The notes: generated from the letters alone by a model not told the origin. Counted from the first letter of the stretch, positions 7,026-17,027 are shown. The stretch is 32,119 nt of DNA from Xenorhabdus kozodoii (GCF_002632875.1 NZ_NJCX01000031.1:1-32119), one strand, 5' to 3'. Numbers and translations: made by a program.

Positions 7026-7754
7026 ATGCAACAGACCATCAACTTTTGGCCCCTAATCGGGATCGCCGTTATTATCATTGGCTTTATTATCAGGTTTAAT
7101 CCTGTTCTGGTCGTCACCCTTGCCGGTTTTATCACCGGATTGGCTGCCCACATGCCTATCACCGATATTCTGGAAAAGCTCGGTTCGGGGTTTGTTAATA
7201 CCTTAAATTTAACACTGACCATCCTGTTTCCTTTAGTCATCATTGGCCTGTTGGAAAGGCATGGCTTAAAAGAACGCGCCCAAAAATCCATTACTCATAT
7301 CAAAACAGCGACAACCGGGCGTTTATTAATTGTCTATCTATTTATACGGGAAACCTCTGCCGCATTGGGTTTAACCAGTTTAGGCGGGCATCCGCAAATG
7401 GTTCGCCCTCTGTTGGCACCTATGGCAGAAGGCGTGGCTGAAAATCAATATGGAAAGTTGCCAGATGCCGTACGTCATCGCATTCGCGCAATGTCCGCAG
7501 CAACAGATAATACCGGCCTATTCTTTGGGGAGGATATTTTCGTCGCCTTTGGGGCAATTATTTTTATGCATAATTTCATGCTGGAATCAGGCGGCATTCA
7601 AACTGAACCGTTGCATATTGCCCTTTGGGGGCTACCTACTGCCATCTGTGCTTTTCTCATCCACTCAGTGCGCTTATATCGCCTTGATTACCGAATTGCC
7701 AACGAATTAAGTGCCTTGAATTACACCAGGCTGCACAGCAAGGAGGAGAAATAA
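7026..7754 (+). CDS. DUF969 family inner membrane protein
   Basis: A hydrophobic 242-residue protein. It has membrane segments near 8-50 and 60-75, and further ones around 95-105 and 175-220. Conserved-looking stretches are PLVIIGLLERHGLKERA, TSLGGHPQMVRPLLAP and AATDNTGLFFGEDIF, which I recognise as DUF969. This family is almost always found next to DUF979, often beside pyroglutamyl peptidase. The pair is thought to form a transporter, but no substrate is established. Its stop overlaps the next start in TAATG (7752-7756), so the two are translationally coupled. Confidence 0.85.
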   Translation: MQQTINFWPLIGIAVIIIGFIIRFNPVLVVTLAGFITGLAAHMPITDILEKLGSGFVNTLNLTLTILFPLVIIGLLERHGLKERAQKSITHIKTATTGRLLIVYLFIRETSAALGLTSLGGHPQMVRPLLAPMAEGVAENQYGKLPDAVRHRIRAMSAATDNTGLFFGEDIFVAFGAIIFMHNFMLESGGIQTEPLHIALWGLPTAICAFLIHSVRLYRLDYRIANELSALNYTRLHSKEEK

Positions 7755-8767
7755 TGTTTCAGCTACAGTATCTCTACATGCTGGCAGGCGTCATTTTGAT
7801 TGCTGTCGCTATCATGTCATGGCGTGATAAAGCGAATCCGCGCCGTTTAACGACCGGCCTGTTTTGGGCACTCTACGGTTTGATCTTCCTGATGGGGAAA
7901 TGGAGTCATCATGTCATGGCTATCTGGATCAGCGATGAAGCCGAGGCTCAAAGAATGGCCCATATTGCTATCGGTATGATGGTTGTTTTTATGGCACTAT
8001 TGGCAGGCACCGGTGGGGTTCGGCTGGGAAATTATCACCAACGCACCCCAGAACAACGGCAGGAAAGTGCTGATCGTCTTGGCAATCGGCTATTTTTTCC
8101 CGCCTTGCTGATCCCCATTGTCACAATGGTTGGCGTGTTAATGTTTAACCACATTCCGGGCTTACAACGAGCCGTGTTTGGAGAGGGAAACCATTCAACC
8201 TTAGTGACACTTTTTTCAATCACTCTCGGTTGCCTGATAGGATTAATTATCGCATTACACATGAGCCGTGATGCCATAACACAACCCATACAGGAGACTC
8301 GCCGCTTACTTGACGCCATTGGCTGTGTATTTATCCTGCCACAACTGCTGGCTACGCTCGGATTGCTGTTTACAACCGCCGGCATAGGTACAGTCATTGC
8401 TCACCTGACCGAAAATTATGTCGCTATCGATAATCGCTTTATTGCCGTGGTAGCGTACGTATTGGGTATGGCTGTGCTAACCATGATTATGGGTAATGCT
8501 TTCGCGGCTTTTCCTATCATTACTGCCGGTATTGGCATTCCTATTTTGATCTTGCAGCATGATGGCAATCCAGCCGTTATGGCTGCCATCGGTATGTTCT
8601 CTGGCTATTGTGGTACGTTGATGACGCCGATGGCGGCAAATTTTAATCTCGTTCCTGCCGCTTTGCTGGAGTTACCTGATCGCAATGCCGTCATCAAAGC
8701 ACAAATTCCCACAGGATGCGTTTTACTGATTACCAATGTATTCCTGCTCTATTTCCTCATGTTCTGA
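7754..8767 (+). CDS. DUF979 family inner membrane protein
   Basis: A protein of 337 residues with about eight to ten membrane segments. The C-terminal part contains TMIMGNAFAAFPIITAG and MFSGYCGTLMTPMAANFN, typical of DUF979 and reminiscent of the reentrant motifs of secondary carriers. Its ATG overlaps the DUF969 stop by one base, and the pcp gene begins 23 bases after its own stop. The two membrane proteins probably act together as a carrier. The constant link with pcp suggests 5-oxoproline or pyroglutamyl peptides as cargo, which is inference from gene context. Confidence 0.85.
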   Translation: MFQLQYLYMLAGVILIAVAIMSWRDKANPRRLTTGLFWALYGLIFLMGKWSHHVMAIWISDEAEAQRMAHIAIGMMVVFMALLAGTGGVRLGNYHQRTPEQRQESADRLGNRLFFPALLIPIVTMVGVLMFNHIPGLQRAVFGEGNHSTLVTLFSITLGCLIGLIIALHMSRDAITQPIQETRRLLDAIGCVFILPQLLATLGLLFTTAGIGTVIAHLTENYVAIDNRFIAVVAYVLGMAVLTMIMGNAFAAFPIITAGIGIPILILQHDGNPAVMAAIGMFSGYCGTLMTPMAANFNLVPAALLELPDRNAVIKAQIPTGCVLLITNVFLLYFLMF

Positions 8768-8790
8768 TAAAGCAACAACAAGGAACCACC

Positions 8791-9438
8791 ATGAAAACTA
8801 TTTTGGTCACTGCTTTTGAACCTTTTGGGGGTGAAACCCTTAATTCATCCTGGGAAGCCGTCAGGCCATTGCAAGGGTGTCAAATTGCGGAGGCAAATAT
8901 TGAAGTTTGCCAACTGCCTTGCGTTTTCGATACATCCCTGAAGCATCTCTATGCAACAATTGAACACGTCAAACCAGAAATAGTCATTGCGGTGGGGGAA
9001 GCTGGAAACAGATCGAATATCAGCGTAGAGCGCGTCGCAATCAATATTAACGATGCCCGTATTCCTGATAATGCTGGCAAACAACCCGTTGATACTCCTG
9101 TCATTATTGGCGGCCCTACGGCTTATTTTGCTACCTTGCCCATCAAGGCAATCGTCGATGAGTTAAAGCGTGTGGGAATTCCCGCCAAAGTCTCCCAAAC
9201 TGCGGGAACCTTCGTTTGCAACCATGTTATGTACGGTTTGCTCCATTATTTAACTCAACATGCCCCTGCTGTGCGCAGCGGCTTTATCCATGTGCCTTAT
9301 TTACCTGAGCAGGCAACAAAATATTCTGATGCGCCAAGTATGGCCGTAGAGATGATCACGGTAGCCTTAAAAATCGCCATCGAATCAGCATTGAGGAATG
9401 AAAACGATATTGCCATCGCAGGCGGCACAACAAACTGA
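8791..9438 (+). CDS. pcp: Pyrrolidone-carboxylate (pyroglutamyl) peptidase
   Basis: A cysteine peptidase of family C15, 215 residues, that removes N-terminal 5-oxoproline from peptides in the cytoplasm. The catalytic triad is visible as E80 (SVERVAIN), C143 (GTFVCNH) and H167 (GFIHVPYL). The N-terminal TAFEPFGGE is also diagnostic. I start it at ATG 8791, after AAGGAACC, because MKTILVTAFEPFGGE is the family N-terminus; the frame is open to 8716, but that would overlap DUF979. It is third in the DUF969-DUF979-pcp operon, consistent with uptake followed by hydrolysis. A strong terminator follows directly. Confidence 0.95.
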   Translation: MKTILVTAFEPFGGETLNSSWEAVRPLQGCQIAEANIEVCQLPCVFDTSLKHLYATIEHVKPEIVIAVGEAGNRSNISVERVAININDARIPDNAGKQPVDTPVIIGGPTAYFATLPIKAIVDELKRVGIPAKVSQTAGTFVCNHVMYGLLHYLTQHAPAVRSGFIHVPYLPEQATKYSDAPSMAVEMITVALKIAIESALRNENDIAIAGGTTN

Positions 9439-9470
9439 AAAAATAGCCACTGTGCTCCAGTGGCTATTTA
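9439..9470. terminator. Bidirectional terminator between pcp and pgpA
   Basis: AAATAGCCACTG (9441-9452) pairs with CAGTGGCTATTT (9458-9469) around TGCTC. It is flanked by an A run at 9438-9443 and by TTTAATTT after the stem, so it can work for both convergent genes. It also marks the border between accessory and core DNA. Confidence 0.85.
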
Positions 9471-9472
9471 AT

Positions 9473-9964
9473 TTAGAAAGGTAACAATGGGTAGACATTC
9501 AGAAGCCAGATAACTAAAACCGCAAAGATAGCCGCGATAATATCATCCAACATAATGCCGATCCCGCCTTTCACATAGCGGTCAAACCAACAAATCGGCC
9601 ACGGCTTCCACATATCAAAAATACGGAATACGACAAAACCAACCAAAACCCATTGCCAGTTAAGCACAGGGATCGCCATCAGCGTGAGCCACATGCCAAT
9701 GAATTCATCCCAGACGACACAACCAGGATCGTCTACCTTCATGGCATCGGCAGCTTTCTGGCAAATCACACAGCCAATAACCGTTCCCAACACAATAGCC
9801 AACCAAATTCCCCATGTCGGGAGCTGCACCAACAGTAACCAGAAAGGGATTGCCGCCACTGAACCCATGGTGCCAGGTATAATCGGCGATAAGCCACTAC
9901 CGAATCCCGTAGCCAATAAATGCCAAGGGTTACTCATTTTTAAGTGGCGTTTTGCATCATCCAT
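9473..9964 (-). CDS. pgpA: Phosphatidylglycerophosphatase A
   Basis: A protein of 163 residues (E. coli about 172) that dephosphorylates phosphatidylglycerol phosphate in the inner membrane during phospholipid synthesis. Recognisable stretches are [49 protein letters not shown] and [10 protein letters not shown], with acidic residues that fit metal binding, and about four membrane segments. Its ATG at 9962-9964 overlaps the 3' end of thiL by 8 bases, the same coupling as in E. coli. The E. coli neighbours beyond it (yajO, dxs and others) are not here; the accessory region replaces them. Confidence 0.95.
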   Translation of the reverse strand: MDDAKRHLKMSNPWHLLATGFGSGLSPIIPGTMGSVAAIPFWLLLVQLPTWGIWLAIVLGTVIGCVICQKAADAMKVDDPGCVVWDEFIGMWLTLMAIPVLNWQWVLVGFVVFRIFDMWKPWPICWFDRYVKGGIGIMLDDIIAAIFAVLVIWLLNVYPLLPF

Positions 9965-11003
9965 GCGTCCCCTCCGTTTGGTCGTTTGCTTCCTGGTGTG
10001 TAGCCGAACAAGGTACTACCGGTTTTTTATCTGTTTTAAAATGGTCAAAGCCGCTCAGATCCAACTCAATTTCTTTGTTATCGTTAAAATAGCGGATACC
10101 TTCTGATTCTGGCCTGATTTGCCCAATACAGCAAAAACTCGCCCCCGAATGGGCCAATGCCATATTTAACGCGCCACGGTTTAGCTCAGGGACAGTGAAG
10201 CACAACTCATAATCTTCCCCACCACTCAGCGCCCATGTTAATGCCTGTTCATTTGGGATATATTGCTGCATTGCTTCTGAATAAGGCAACGCATCCAGAT
10301 TAATACGTGCACCACATTGGCTCGCGGTCAGAATATGGTTGAGGTCAGAAATCAAGCCATCCGACAGGTCAATCGCGGAAGAAGCGAGATCACGGAGTGC
10401 CTGCCCTTGTAAAACCCGGGGTTGTGGACGAAGGTGGCGCTTAAGTAGCCAGTTGTGGATTGCCGGATCGTCCAGAGTCAGATGCCCTTGCAACAAGGCC
10501 AGCCCTGCCGCACTGTCACCCAATGTTCCGGTGACATAAATCCAATCACCGTTCTTCGCACCAGTACGGCGCAATGCCCTGCCAGCCGGCACCAATCCAT
10601 GTACGGTTAGCGTCAAACTCATGGGGCCTTTTGTCGTATCCCCACCAATTAACTGCATACCGTAATAGCTCAATTGTTCAAACAGGCTATCACTAAACCG
10701 TTTTAACCAATCCTCATTGATGTCAGGCAACGTTAACGCCAACGATGCCCAGGCAGGATCGGCTCCAACAGCAGCCAAATCACTGATATTGACAGCCAAA
10801 GCCTTATAGGCCAAATCTTCCGGTGAGATATCAGAAAGGAAATGGACACCAGCAACCAACGTGTCCGTTGTTACCGCTAATTCTTGCTTATCAGCAACGG
10901 TCATCAGTGCACAATCATCACCAATCCCCAGGTTTACATCACGTCGGCGAACCAAAGGGCGATTGAAATAACGTGCAATGAGGTCAAATTCACCACATGC
11001 CAT
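9957..11003 (-). CDS. thiL: Thiamine-monophosphate kinase
   Basis: This ATP-dependent kinase makes thiamine diphosphate from thiamine monophosphate. The protein has 348 residues, with the family N-terminus [13 protein letters not shown], then [61 protein letters not shown] and [11 protein letters not shown]. The metal and nucleotide aspartates are present. It is about 23 residues longer than E. coli ThiL, with a polar tail after FDHFKTDKK. The tail's last codons overlap pgpA. It follows nusB after a 102-base gap that holds a long perfect hairpin. Confidence 0.95.
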   Translation of the reverse strand: MACGEFDLIARYFNRPLVRRRDVNLGIGDDCALMTVADKQELAVTTDTLVAGVHFLSDISPEDLAYKALAVNISDLAAVGADPAWASLALTLPDINEDWLKRFSDSLFEQLSYYGMQLIGGDTTKGPMSLTLTVHGLVPAGRALRRTGAKNGDWIYVTGTLGDSAAGLALLQGHLTLDDPAIHNWLLKRHLRPQPRVLQGQALRDLASSAIDLSDGLISDLNHILTASQCGARINLDALPYSEAMQQYIPNEQALTWALSGGEDYELCFTVPELNRGALNMALAHSGASFCCIGQIRPESEGIRYFNDNKEIELDLSGFDHFKTDKKPVVPCSATHQEANDQTEGTHG

Positions 11004-11034
11004 AGTAGAATTCCAAAACAGTGACTAACGATGA

Positions 11035-11066
11035 ACACATGAGGCCGGAAATCCGGCCTCATGTGT
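11035..11066. promoter_or_regulatory. Perfect 14-base hairpin between nusB and thiL
   Basis: ACACATGAGGCCGG (11035-11048) pairs fully with CCGGCCTCATGTGT (11053-11066) around AAAT. On the transcribed minus strand it is followed by TCATCGTTAGTCACTG, which is not a U tract, so intrinsic termination is doubtful. It may pause transcription, protect the nusB mRNA 3' end, or be a terminator-like attenuator ahead of thiL. Confidence 0.55.
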
Positions 11067-11105
11067 AAAATCATCGAGTTATAATGGGGAACTCCTGGCA
11101 AGCAA

Positions 11106-11522
11106 TCACTTTTTCTTACGTGCTGCCGGGCCAGCTTTATCCAACACCCCATTCACGAATTTATGACTATCTTCAGCACCAAATATTTTTGCCAGTTCGA
11201 TGCCTTCATTAATAGCCACTTTGTAGGGAACATCATCACGAAAGCTTAGTTCAAACATCGCAACGCGCAAAATGGCTTTTTCCACCTGACCTAACTCTTC
11301 GAGCTGACGGGAAAGGTAAGGCATCATCAAAGCATCCAATTTTGTAGCATTGACCGCTACTCCGGACAATAATTCACGGAAATAGGTGATATCAACACCG
11401 GTTACATCCTGCTCTGACAGAAACTGCAATTCAACATCAGCAATGCTGTTTTTGGATAATTGCCACGAATATATTGCCTGAACAGCACACTCACGAGCAC
11501 GACGACGAGCAGCAGGTTTCAC
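11106..11522 (-). CDS. nusB: Transcription antitermination factor NusB
   Basis: An all-helical RNA-binding protein of 138 residues (E. coli 139). With NusE (ribosomal protein S10) it binds boxA RNA and supports antitermination on rRNA operons. [19 protein letters not shown] at the N-terminus, ILRVAMFEL and [21 protein letters not shown] in the C-terminal half are typical. It starts 28 bases after the ribH stop in the riboflavin run, as in E. coli. Confidence 0.97.
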   Translation of the reverse strand: MKPAARRRARECAVQAIYSWQLSKNSIADVELQFLSEQDVTGVDITYFRELLSGVAVNATKLDALMMPYLSRQLEELGQVEKAILRVAMFELSFRDDVPYKVAINEGIELAKIFGAEDSHKFVNGVLDKAGPAARKKK

Positions 11523-11550
11523 AAAATTCCCCTTAATTAAAACTAAAAAC

Positions 11551-12021
11551 TCAGCCTTTAATGGCTTTGATTACATTGATCATTTCTAATGCGGTTAAGG
11601 CAGCTTCCGCGCCTTTATTACCCGCTTTAGTTCCAGCGCGTTCAATCGCCTGTTCAATATTTTCGGTTGTCAGAACACCAAACGTAACAGGAATGTTGCT
11701 GGACATTGCCACGCTGGACAAGCCTGAGCTACATTCGCCGGCAACATATTCGAAATGGGCTGTACCGCCACGAATAACTGTACCCAAAGCGATAACCGCA
11801 TCATATTTTTGGGACTCAGCTAACGCTTTAACCGTTAATGGCAGTTCATAGGCACCAGGCACCCATACTACGGTGATATTATCCGAAGAAACCTGACCAA
11901 TGCGTTCTAATGCATCAATGGCCCCTTCCAGCAGGCTGTCATTAATGAAGTTGTTAAAGCGAGCAATGGCAATGGCAATGCGGGCTTTAGGAGCTGCAAC
12001 AACACCTTTGATTACGTTCAT
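11551..12021 (-). CDS. ribH: 6,7-dimethyl-8-ribityllumazine synthase
   Basis: A protein of 156 residues, called ribE in E. coli. It condenses 5-amino-6-ribitylaminouracil with dihydroxybutanone phosphate to make lumazine, the direct precursor of riboflavin, and forms 60-subunit shells in this family. WVPGAYELP (53-61) and [19 protein letters not shown] with the catalytic histidine H89 are visible. It lies between ribD and nusB. A small stem, ATCCGC (12044-12049) / GCGGAT (12056-12061), precedes the start; no FMN riboswitch is present. Confidence 0.97.
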   Translation of the reverse strand: MNVIKGVVAAPKARIAIAIARFNNFINDSLLEGAIDALERIGQVSSDNITVVWVPGAYELPLTVKALAESQKYDAVIALGTVIRGGTAHFEYVAGECSSGLSSVAMSSNIPVTFGVLTTENIEQAIERAGTKAGNKGAEAALTALEMINVIKAIKG

Positions 12022-12118
12022 AGCCTTCCTATACCTTATTCATATCCGCAGGGGCGCGGATCTTATCACATTATTTTTCTCTGCGTCTTGATTTATGGCT
12101 TGCCTTAAATCAAAACAC

Positions 12119-13231
12119 CTAACGCGGACGCAAGCGAAGACGTACATCAGGGCCAATTTGTTGAACATCAAAGAGTGAAAATTCAGGCGCATCCGATAAT
12201 TTTTGCAATTCAGGGATGGCAAATAATCCACGGGCACTATTTCCCAACACCTTAGGCGCGATATAAAGGATCAATTCATCGACCAACCCTAACGACAGTA
12301 AAGCCCCAGCCAACGTCGGGCCGCATTCCGCCCAAACAGAATTGACCTGACGCTTACCCAGTTGCATCATCAACAACACTAAATCAACACCGTCACCATA
12401 GGCAGGCAATAAAATCTGTTCGACGTGAGCAGGCCATTTTTGTTCTTGCTGATCTTGCTGAGTACGTACTAACCAACATTCACCGGGTTGCTGGACAACC
12501 TGGTGTTGTGGTGTGACTCGGTTTTGGCTATCCGTAATGATACGGATTGGCTGGCGGAGCCATTCTTGCGGATAAATCGCTTGGGTTTCAGTATCCAGTT
12601 CATTCCAACGGACAGTCAGGGCAGGATCGTCCGCCAATACCGTTGCGCTGGAGCTTAAAATGGCACTGCACTGCGACCGTAATTTCTGCACATCCTGACG
12701 GGCTTCCGGTGAGGTAATCCACTGACTTTCTCCCGATTCCAACGCCGTTCGGCCATCCAATGATGCGCCCAGTTTCAATTGCAGATAAGGGAACCCTGTA
12801 CGCATGCGTTTGAGAAACCCTTTATTCAGGGCTTCCGCCTGTTCCATCATCAAACCATGCTCAACCGCAATGTCGGCCTGCTGCAATTTATATAAGCCAC
12901 GCCCAGCGACTTGAGGATTAGGATCTTGCATCGCTACCACAACACGGCTTAAGCCTGCGGCAATCAAAGCATCGGCACAAGGCGGGGTTTTTCCGTGGTG
13001 ACTACAGGGTTCAAGAGTGACGTAAGCTGTCGCACCTTTCGCTTTTTCGCCAGCCATACGAAGGGCATGCACTTCGGCGTGAGGTGCACCCGCCCGCAAA
13101 TGAAAACCTTCCCCGACTATCTGCTCATCTTTAACGATGACACAACCTACATTCGGATTTGGGGAGGTTGTAAAGCGTCCTTGTTGCGCAAGCTCTAACG
13201 CTCTGGACATATATGTTTCATCAAGTGTCAT
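12119..13231 (-). CDS. ribD: Bifunctional pyrimidine deaminase / reductase
   Basis: A two-domain riboflavin enzyme of 370 residues (E. coli 367). The N-terminal zinc deaminase domain has HAE (51-53) and PCSHHGKTPPC (75-85, zinc cysteines C76 and C85). The C-terminal NADPH-dependent reductase domain begins near 145 with LKLGASLDGRTAL and SQWITSPEAR. It performs two consecutive steps after GTP cyclohydrolase II. The ATG at 13229-13231 gives MTLDETYMSRALELA, in line with E. coli. It lies 42 bases after nrdR on the same strand. Confidence 0.97.
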   Translation of the reverse strand: MTLDETYMSRALELAQQGRFTTSPNPNVGCVIVKDEQIVGEGFHLRAGAPHAEVHALRMAGEKAKGATAYVTLEPCSHHGKTPPCADALIAAGLSRVVVAMQDPNPQVAGRGLYKLQQADIAVEHGLMMEQAEALNKGFLKRMRTGFPYLQLKLGASLDGRTALESGESQWITSPEARQDVQKLRSQCSAILSSSATVLADDPALTVRWNELDTETQAIYPQEWLRQPIRIITDSQNRVTPQHQVVQQPGECWLVRTQQDQQEQKWPAHVEQILLPAYGDGVDLVLLMMQLGKRQVNSVWAECGPTLAGALLSLGLVDELILYIAPKVLGNSARGLFAIPELQKLSDAPEFSLFDVQQIGPDVRLRLRPR

Positions 13232-13273
13232 AGCATTTAGTCAGTGTTATTTTTTTAATAAGGGTTATCGGAT

Positions 13274-13723
13274 TTAGTCTTGCAGCCTGGCAATCTCTTC
13301 ACCGAATTCGCGCACATCTTCAAAGCTGCGATAAACAGATGCAAAACGGATATAGGCCACTTTATCCAATTTTTTCAGTGCATCCATAACAAAGTTTCCG
13401 ATCATTTTGGCGGGAATTTCACGCTCTCCTGTTGCCCGTACTTGTGATTTAATGTGGCTGATGGCTATCTCCACATCATCTGAGCTGACAGGGCGCTTTT
13501 CCAGTGCCTTCTGCATTCCACGTCGCAATTTTTCTTCGTCGAAAGGCTCTCGAATATCATCACTTTTAATAACTCGCGGCATCACCAGTTCTGCAACTTC
13601 AAACGTCGTGAAGCGTTCATGACATTCCAGGCACTGACGGCGACGGCGCACTTGTGAGCCATCCCCTACCAGACGGGAATCAATAACTTTAGTATCAACG
13701 GCTGCGCAAAATGGGCAATGCAT
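13274..13723 (-). CDS. nrdR: Ribonucleotide reductase repressor NrdR
   Basis: A protein of 149 residues with an N-terminal zinc ribbon (C3, C6, C31, C34) containing [17 protein letters not shown], and an ATP-cone domain (about 49-139). It senses ATP and dATP and represses nrd operons. AGGAAA lies 5 bases before the ATG. It heads the minus-strand run nrdR-ribD-ribH-nusB-thiL-pgpA, as in E. coli. The tsx and yajD genes that lie upstream of nrdR in E. coli are absent; secF comes next instead. Confidence 0.97.
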   Translation of the reverse strand: MHCPFCAAVDTKVIDSRLVGDGSQVRRRRQCLECHERFTTFEVAELVMPRVIKSDDIREPFDEEKLRRGMQKALEKRPVSSDDVEIAISHIKSQVRATGEREIPAKMIGNFVMDALKKLDKVAYIRFASVYRSFEDVREFGEEIARLQD

Positions 13724-13775
13724 ATCGTTTCCTGACAGTTAACCGATGGGATAACAGTGTACCTTGAAGTGATTG

Positions 13776-13810
13776 TGAAAAACACCCTGTCAGTAAGTAC
13801 TCACAGGGCG
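13776..13810 (-). terminator. Rho-independent terminator after secF
   Basis: On the minus strand GCCCTGT (around 13803-13809) pairs with ACAGGG (13785-13790). An inner AGTA/TACT stem lies in the loop, and the outer stem is followed by GTGTTTTTC. The position 24 bases past the secF stop fits the end of the sec operon. Confidence 0.75.
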
Positions 13811-13833
13811 TTTAAGCGATATCAGTGCTCTAA

Positions 13834-14802
13834 TCAAGGAAGAATGGAAGGCTGATCTGCCCCTTCTTTCTCCACTTTCTGCTGGATCAAATGTTCACGC
13901 TTCATGCCCAACTTTAAGGCCAGTGCAGAAGCCACATAGATGGAAGAAATTGTGCCGATAGAAACACCGATTAACATGACCAGTGAGAAGCCCTTTAACA
14001 TTTCGCCACCGAAAATGTACAGCATCAATACCACCAGCAATGTGGTTGCGGAAGTCATGATGGTACGGCTTAAGGTCTGGGTCAGGGAAATGTTGGTGAT
14101 TTCATACGACGTACCACGGCGTATCTTACGGAAGTTCTCACGGATACGATCCGACACAACGATGCTATCGTTCAATGAATAGCCGATAACGGACATCAAC
14201 GATGCAACAATCGTCAGGTCAATTTCGATCCGGAACAACGATAGGATACCCAGTGTGATCATCACGTCATGCGCAAGTGCAATTACGGCTCCCAATGCCA
14301 GGCGCCACTCAAAGCGGAAACCGACGTAAATCAGGATACAGATCAGTGCAACCAGTAATGCCATCGCGCCGGTTTGTGCCAGTTCGTTTCCCACACTTGG
14401 ACCAACGAATTCGATCCGTTTAACTTTGGCCTCTTTATCAATATCCTGATTAATCACCGAGATAATTTTATTGCCAAGCTCTTGCCCTGCGTTCCCCTCC
14501 GCAGGCGGCATACGCACTATTACATCACGGCTGCTGCCAAAATTTTGCAAAAGGGGTTCAGCAAAACCATTCTGGGTCAGGCTCTCACGCATCTTATCCA
14601 GATCCGCGGGTTTGCTCAGGTTCACCTCAATGACCGTACCACCGGTAAAATCAAGCCCCCAGTTAAACCCACGCGTTCCTACCATGATGATGGAAGCGAT
14701 CAACAGCAGGAACGAGATCCCAAAGGCAACGTTGTCCCAGCGCATAAAGTCGATAACTTTACGCCCGTAGTTTAATTGTTCAACAGTATAATCCTGTGCC
14801 AC
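13834..14802 (-). CDS. secF: Protein translocase subunit SecF
   Basis: An RND-like membrane subunit that works with SecD to use proton motive force in late stages of protein export. I start it at GTG 14800-14802, which follows AAGGAG by six bases and gives [22 protein letters not shown], matching the E. coli N-terminus. The result is 322 residues against 323 in E. coli. The frame is open 14 codons further upstream to 14844, but that would overlap sec[42 protein letters not shown] and six membrane segments are clear. It starts 10 bases after the secD stop. Confidence 0.96.
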   Translation of the reverse strand: MAQDYTVEQLNYGRKVIDFMRWDNVAFGISFLLLIASIIMVGTRGFNWGLDFTGGTVIEVNLSKPADLDKMRESLTQNGFAEPLLQNFGSSRDVIVRMPPAEGNAGQELGNKIISVINQDIDKEAKVKRIEFVGPSVGNELAQTGAMALLVALICILIYVGFRFEWRLALGAVIALAHDVMITLGILSLFRIEIDLTIVASLMSVIGYSLNDSIVVSDRIRENFRKIRRGTSYEITNISLTQTLSRTIMTSATTLLVVLMLYIFGGEMLKGFSLVMLIGVSIGTISSIYVASALALKLGMKREHLIQQKVEKEGADQPSILP

Positions 14803-14812
14803 AACGTGCTCC

Positions 14813-16660
14813 TTAAATTGACAACTTGTTGATACGCTTGCCACCGTAGAGCAAGTTCACGATTGCACGTGTTCCCACAATCGCAGTGAACATTGAAGTC
14901 GCCACACCGATACTGGTGGTGATCGCGAAGCCCTTGATCGAACCCGTCCCCATCGCATACAAAATAATAGCCGTAATCAGCGTCGTCAGGTTTGCGTCGA
15001 TGATACTGGAGAACGCGCCTTTGTAGCCTTCATGAATGGCTTGTTGTACCGTGCGGCCATTGCGCAACTCTTCTTTGATACGTTCATTGATCAATACGTT
15101 TGCATCCACGGCGACAGCAAGGGTCAAGACGATACCGGCAATCCCTGGCATGGTTAGCGTCGCCCCTGGCAACAGGGACATAATGCCGACAATCAGCACC
15201 AAGTTAACCAATAACGCAGAACTCGCAATCAGACCAAACTTGCGGTAGTAAATCACCATAAATACGATGGAAGCAATCAGGCCCCACAGACAAGCCTCAA
15301 GACCCTGTTCAATATTCTGCATGCCCAGAGTTGGCCCAATAGTACGCTCTTCCACAATCTGGATTGGCGCAATCAACGCCCCCGCACGCAGTAACAACGA
15401 TAACTGACGAGCTTCAGCCGGATTATTAATACCGGTAATGCGGAAACTGTTACCCAAGCGTGACTGAATAGTGGCAATGTTGATAACTTCTTCTTGCTTA
15501 ACCAAAATCGCGCGCCCATTGGCATCTTTCTTGCCGCTGTCCTTATATTCCACAAACAGCGTTGCCATGGGTTTTTGCAAATTATCTTTGGTGAAATTAG
15601 ACATCGCCGTTCCACCCACACTATCCAGAGAAATGTTCACCTGCGGGTAACCATTCTCATCAGTACTGGAGGTAGAATCGGTGATATGGTCACCTGTCAG
15701 GATAACCCGCTTGTACAGCACAACCGGGCTGCCATCACGGCTATATTTCACTTCTGAATCAGCCGGAATACGGCCATATTGCACGACGTTTTGGTCAACA
15801 TTGGTATTGACCAGACGGAATTCCAGAGTTGCGGTTGCCCCCAGGATTTCTTTCGCACGCGCCGTATCCTGAATACCCGGCAGCTCAACAACGATGCGGT
15901 CTGCACCTTGACGTTGAACCAGTGGTTCCGCAACCCCCAATTGGTTGACACGGTTACGCAAGATAGTGATGTTTTGCTGTACCGCATAAGAGCGGGCTTC
16001 ACGCAGACGTTCATCACTCATGACCACTTTCAGTGTGCTGTTTGCTTCGTTGGAGAACACCAAATCACGGTGGCGAGGTTCAAGATAGTTTTCCGCTTTT
16101 GCGCGTGCATCGTTATCACGGAAACGAACTTCGACCCCATAATTATCCGTTTTACGGACAGTAGAATAAGGGATGCCCTGATCACGCAGTTCGGAGCGCA
16201 GGCTATCAACATTCTGTTCCTGCAATTTGCCCAACGCGGTTTCCATATCCACTTCCATCAAGAAGTGAACACCACCACGTAAATCAAGCCCCAGTTTCAT
16301 CGGTTCAGCACCGACGGTTCTTAGCCAAATAGGTGTTGCAGGCGCGAGGTTCAATGCCACAACATACTGTTCACCCAGTGCGGAAACCAGAGCTTCACGC
16401 GCACGGAGCTGCACATCAGTGCTATTGAAACGAGCAAGAATTGCGCCATTTTCCAGTACAATAGACTTGCTCTTGATTTGATCTTTTTCTAAAACATTAC
16501 GGACTTGGTCCAGCGTTTGTTCACTGGCGGCGATACCTCGCGCGCCAGTGATTTGTACAGCCGGATCCTCACCATAAAGGTTGGGAAGTGCATAAAGCAG
16601 ACCGATGAGGATCGCAGCGATCAGCATCAGATACTTCCACAAAGGATAACGGTTCAACAC
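14813..16660 (-). CDS. secD: Protein translocase subunit SecD
   Basis: A protein of 615 residues, the same length as E. coli SecD. It has one N-terminal membrane segment, a large periplasmic domain and five C-terminal membrane segments. Diagnostic stretches are [56 protein letters not shown] and [16 protein letters not shown]. The start is GTG at 16658-16660, after AAGGGA. It lies between yajC and secF in the usual tgt-yajC-secD-secF order, 28 bases downstream of yajC. Confidence 0.97.
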   Translation of the reverse strand: MLNRYPLWKYLMLIAAILIGLLYALPNLYGEDPAVQITGARGIAASEQTLDQVRNVLEKDQIKSKSIVLENGAILARFNSTDVQLRAREALVSALGEQYVVALNLAPATPIWLRTVGAEPMKLGLDLRGGVHFLMEVDMETALGKLQEQNVDSLRSELRDQGIPYSTVRKTDNYGVEVRFRDNDARAKAENYLEPRHRDLVFSNEANSTLKVVMSDERLREARSYAVQQNITILRNRVNQLGVAEPLVQRQGADRIVVELPGIQDTARAKEILGATATLEFRLVNTNVDQNVVQYGRIPADSEVKYSRDGSPVVLYKRVILTGDHITDSTSSTDENGYPQVNISLDSVGGTAMSNFTKDNLQKPMATLFVEYKDSGKKDANGRAILVKQEEVINIATIQSRLGNSFRITGINNPAEARQLSLLLRAGALIAPIQIVEERTIGPTLGMQNIEQGLEACLWGLIASIVFMVIYYRKFGLIASSALLVNLVLIVGIMSLLPGATLTMPGIAGIVLTLAVAVDANVLINERIKEELRNGRTVQQAIHEGYKGAFSSIIDANLTTLITAIILYAMGTGSIKGFAITTSIGVATSMFTAIVGTRAIVNLLYGGKRINKLSI

Positions 16661-16688
16661 GGCAGTTCCCTTCGGGAAAATCGGAAAA

Positions 16689-17027
16689 TTAAATAGCCTT
16701 CATTGTACCTTTCGGCAAAATGGCGGCAACGAAGTCACGTTTGATAGTTATTTCTGTGGTGTCATTTAAGGCAACAACAACGTAGCCCGTATCAGACACT
16801 TTAGAGACACGACCGACTAAACCACCAGAGGTCAGTATTTCATCCCCTTTGGAGATGGAATCCATCAGTTTTTTATGTTCTTTGGTGCGTTTTTGTTGTG
16901 GACGCAGGATCATGAAATAGAAAATCAAACCGAAAACAACCAGCATGATAATCAGAGAATATGGACTTCCCTGAGATTGTGCTGGTGCACCAGCGGCTGC
17001 CGCAGCTTCAGAAATAAAAAAACTCAT
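16689..17027 (-). CDS. yajC: Sec translocon accessory subunit YajC
   Basis: A small inner-membrane protein of 112 residues (E. coli 110) that associates with SecDF. A short periplasmic N-terminus ([20 protein letters not shown]) precedes one membrane segment ([16 protein letters not shown]) and a cytoplasmic basic domain with [15 protein letters not shown] and GGLVGRV. I chose ATG 17025-17027, behind GAGGGA, because it matches the family start. The open frame extends 38 codons upstream, but that part is low-complexity: NNTVFNNTVF reflects an 11-base direct repeat at 17068-17078 and 17083-17093. Confidence 0.95.
   Translation of the reverse strand: MSFFISEAAAAAGAPAQSQGSPYSLIIMLVVFGLIFYFMILRPQQKRTKEHKKLMDSISKGDEILTSGGLVGRVSKVSDTGYVVVALNDTTEITIKRDFVAAILPKGTMKAI

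Noticed and set aside
12022-12118. Leader of ribH considered for an FMN riboswitch
   Set aside because: None of the conserved RFN segments is visible; only a six-base stem is present.
15779-16282. 167-codon plus-strand frame
   Set aside because: It lies opposite the conserved secD coding sequence and has no independent start signal.
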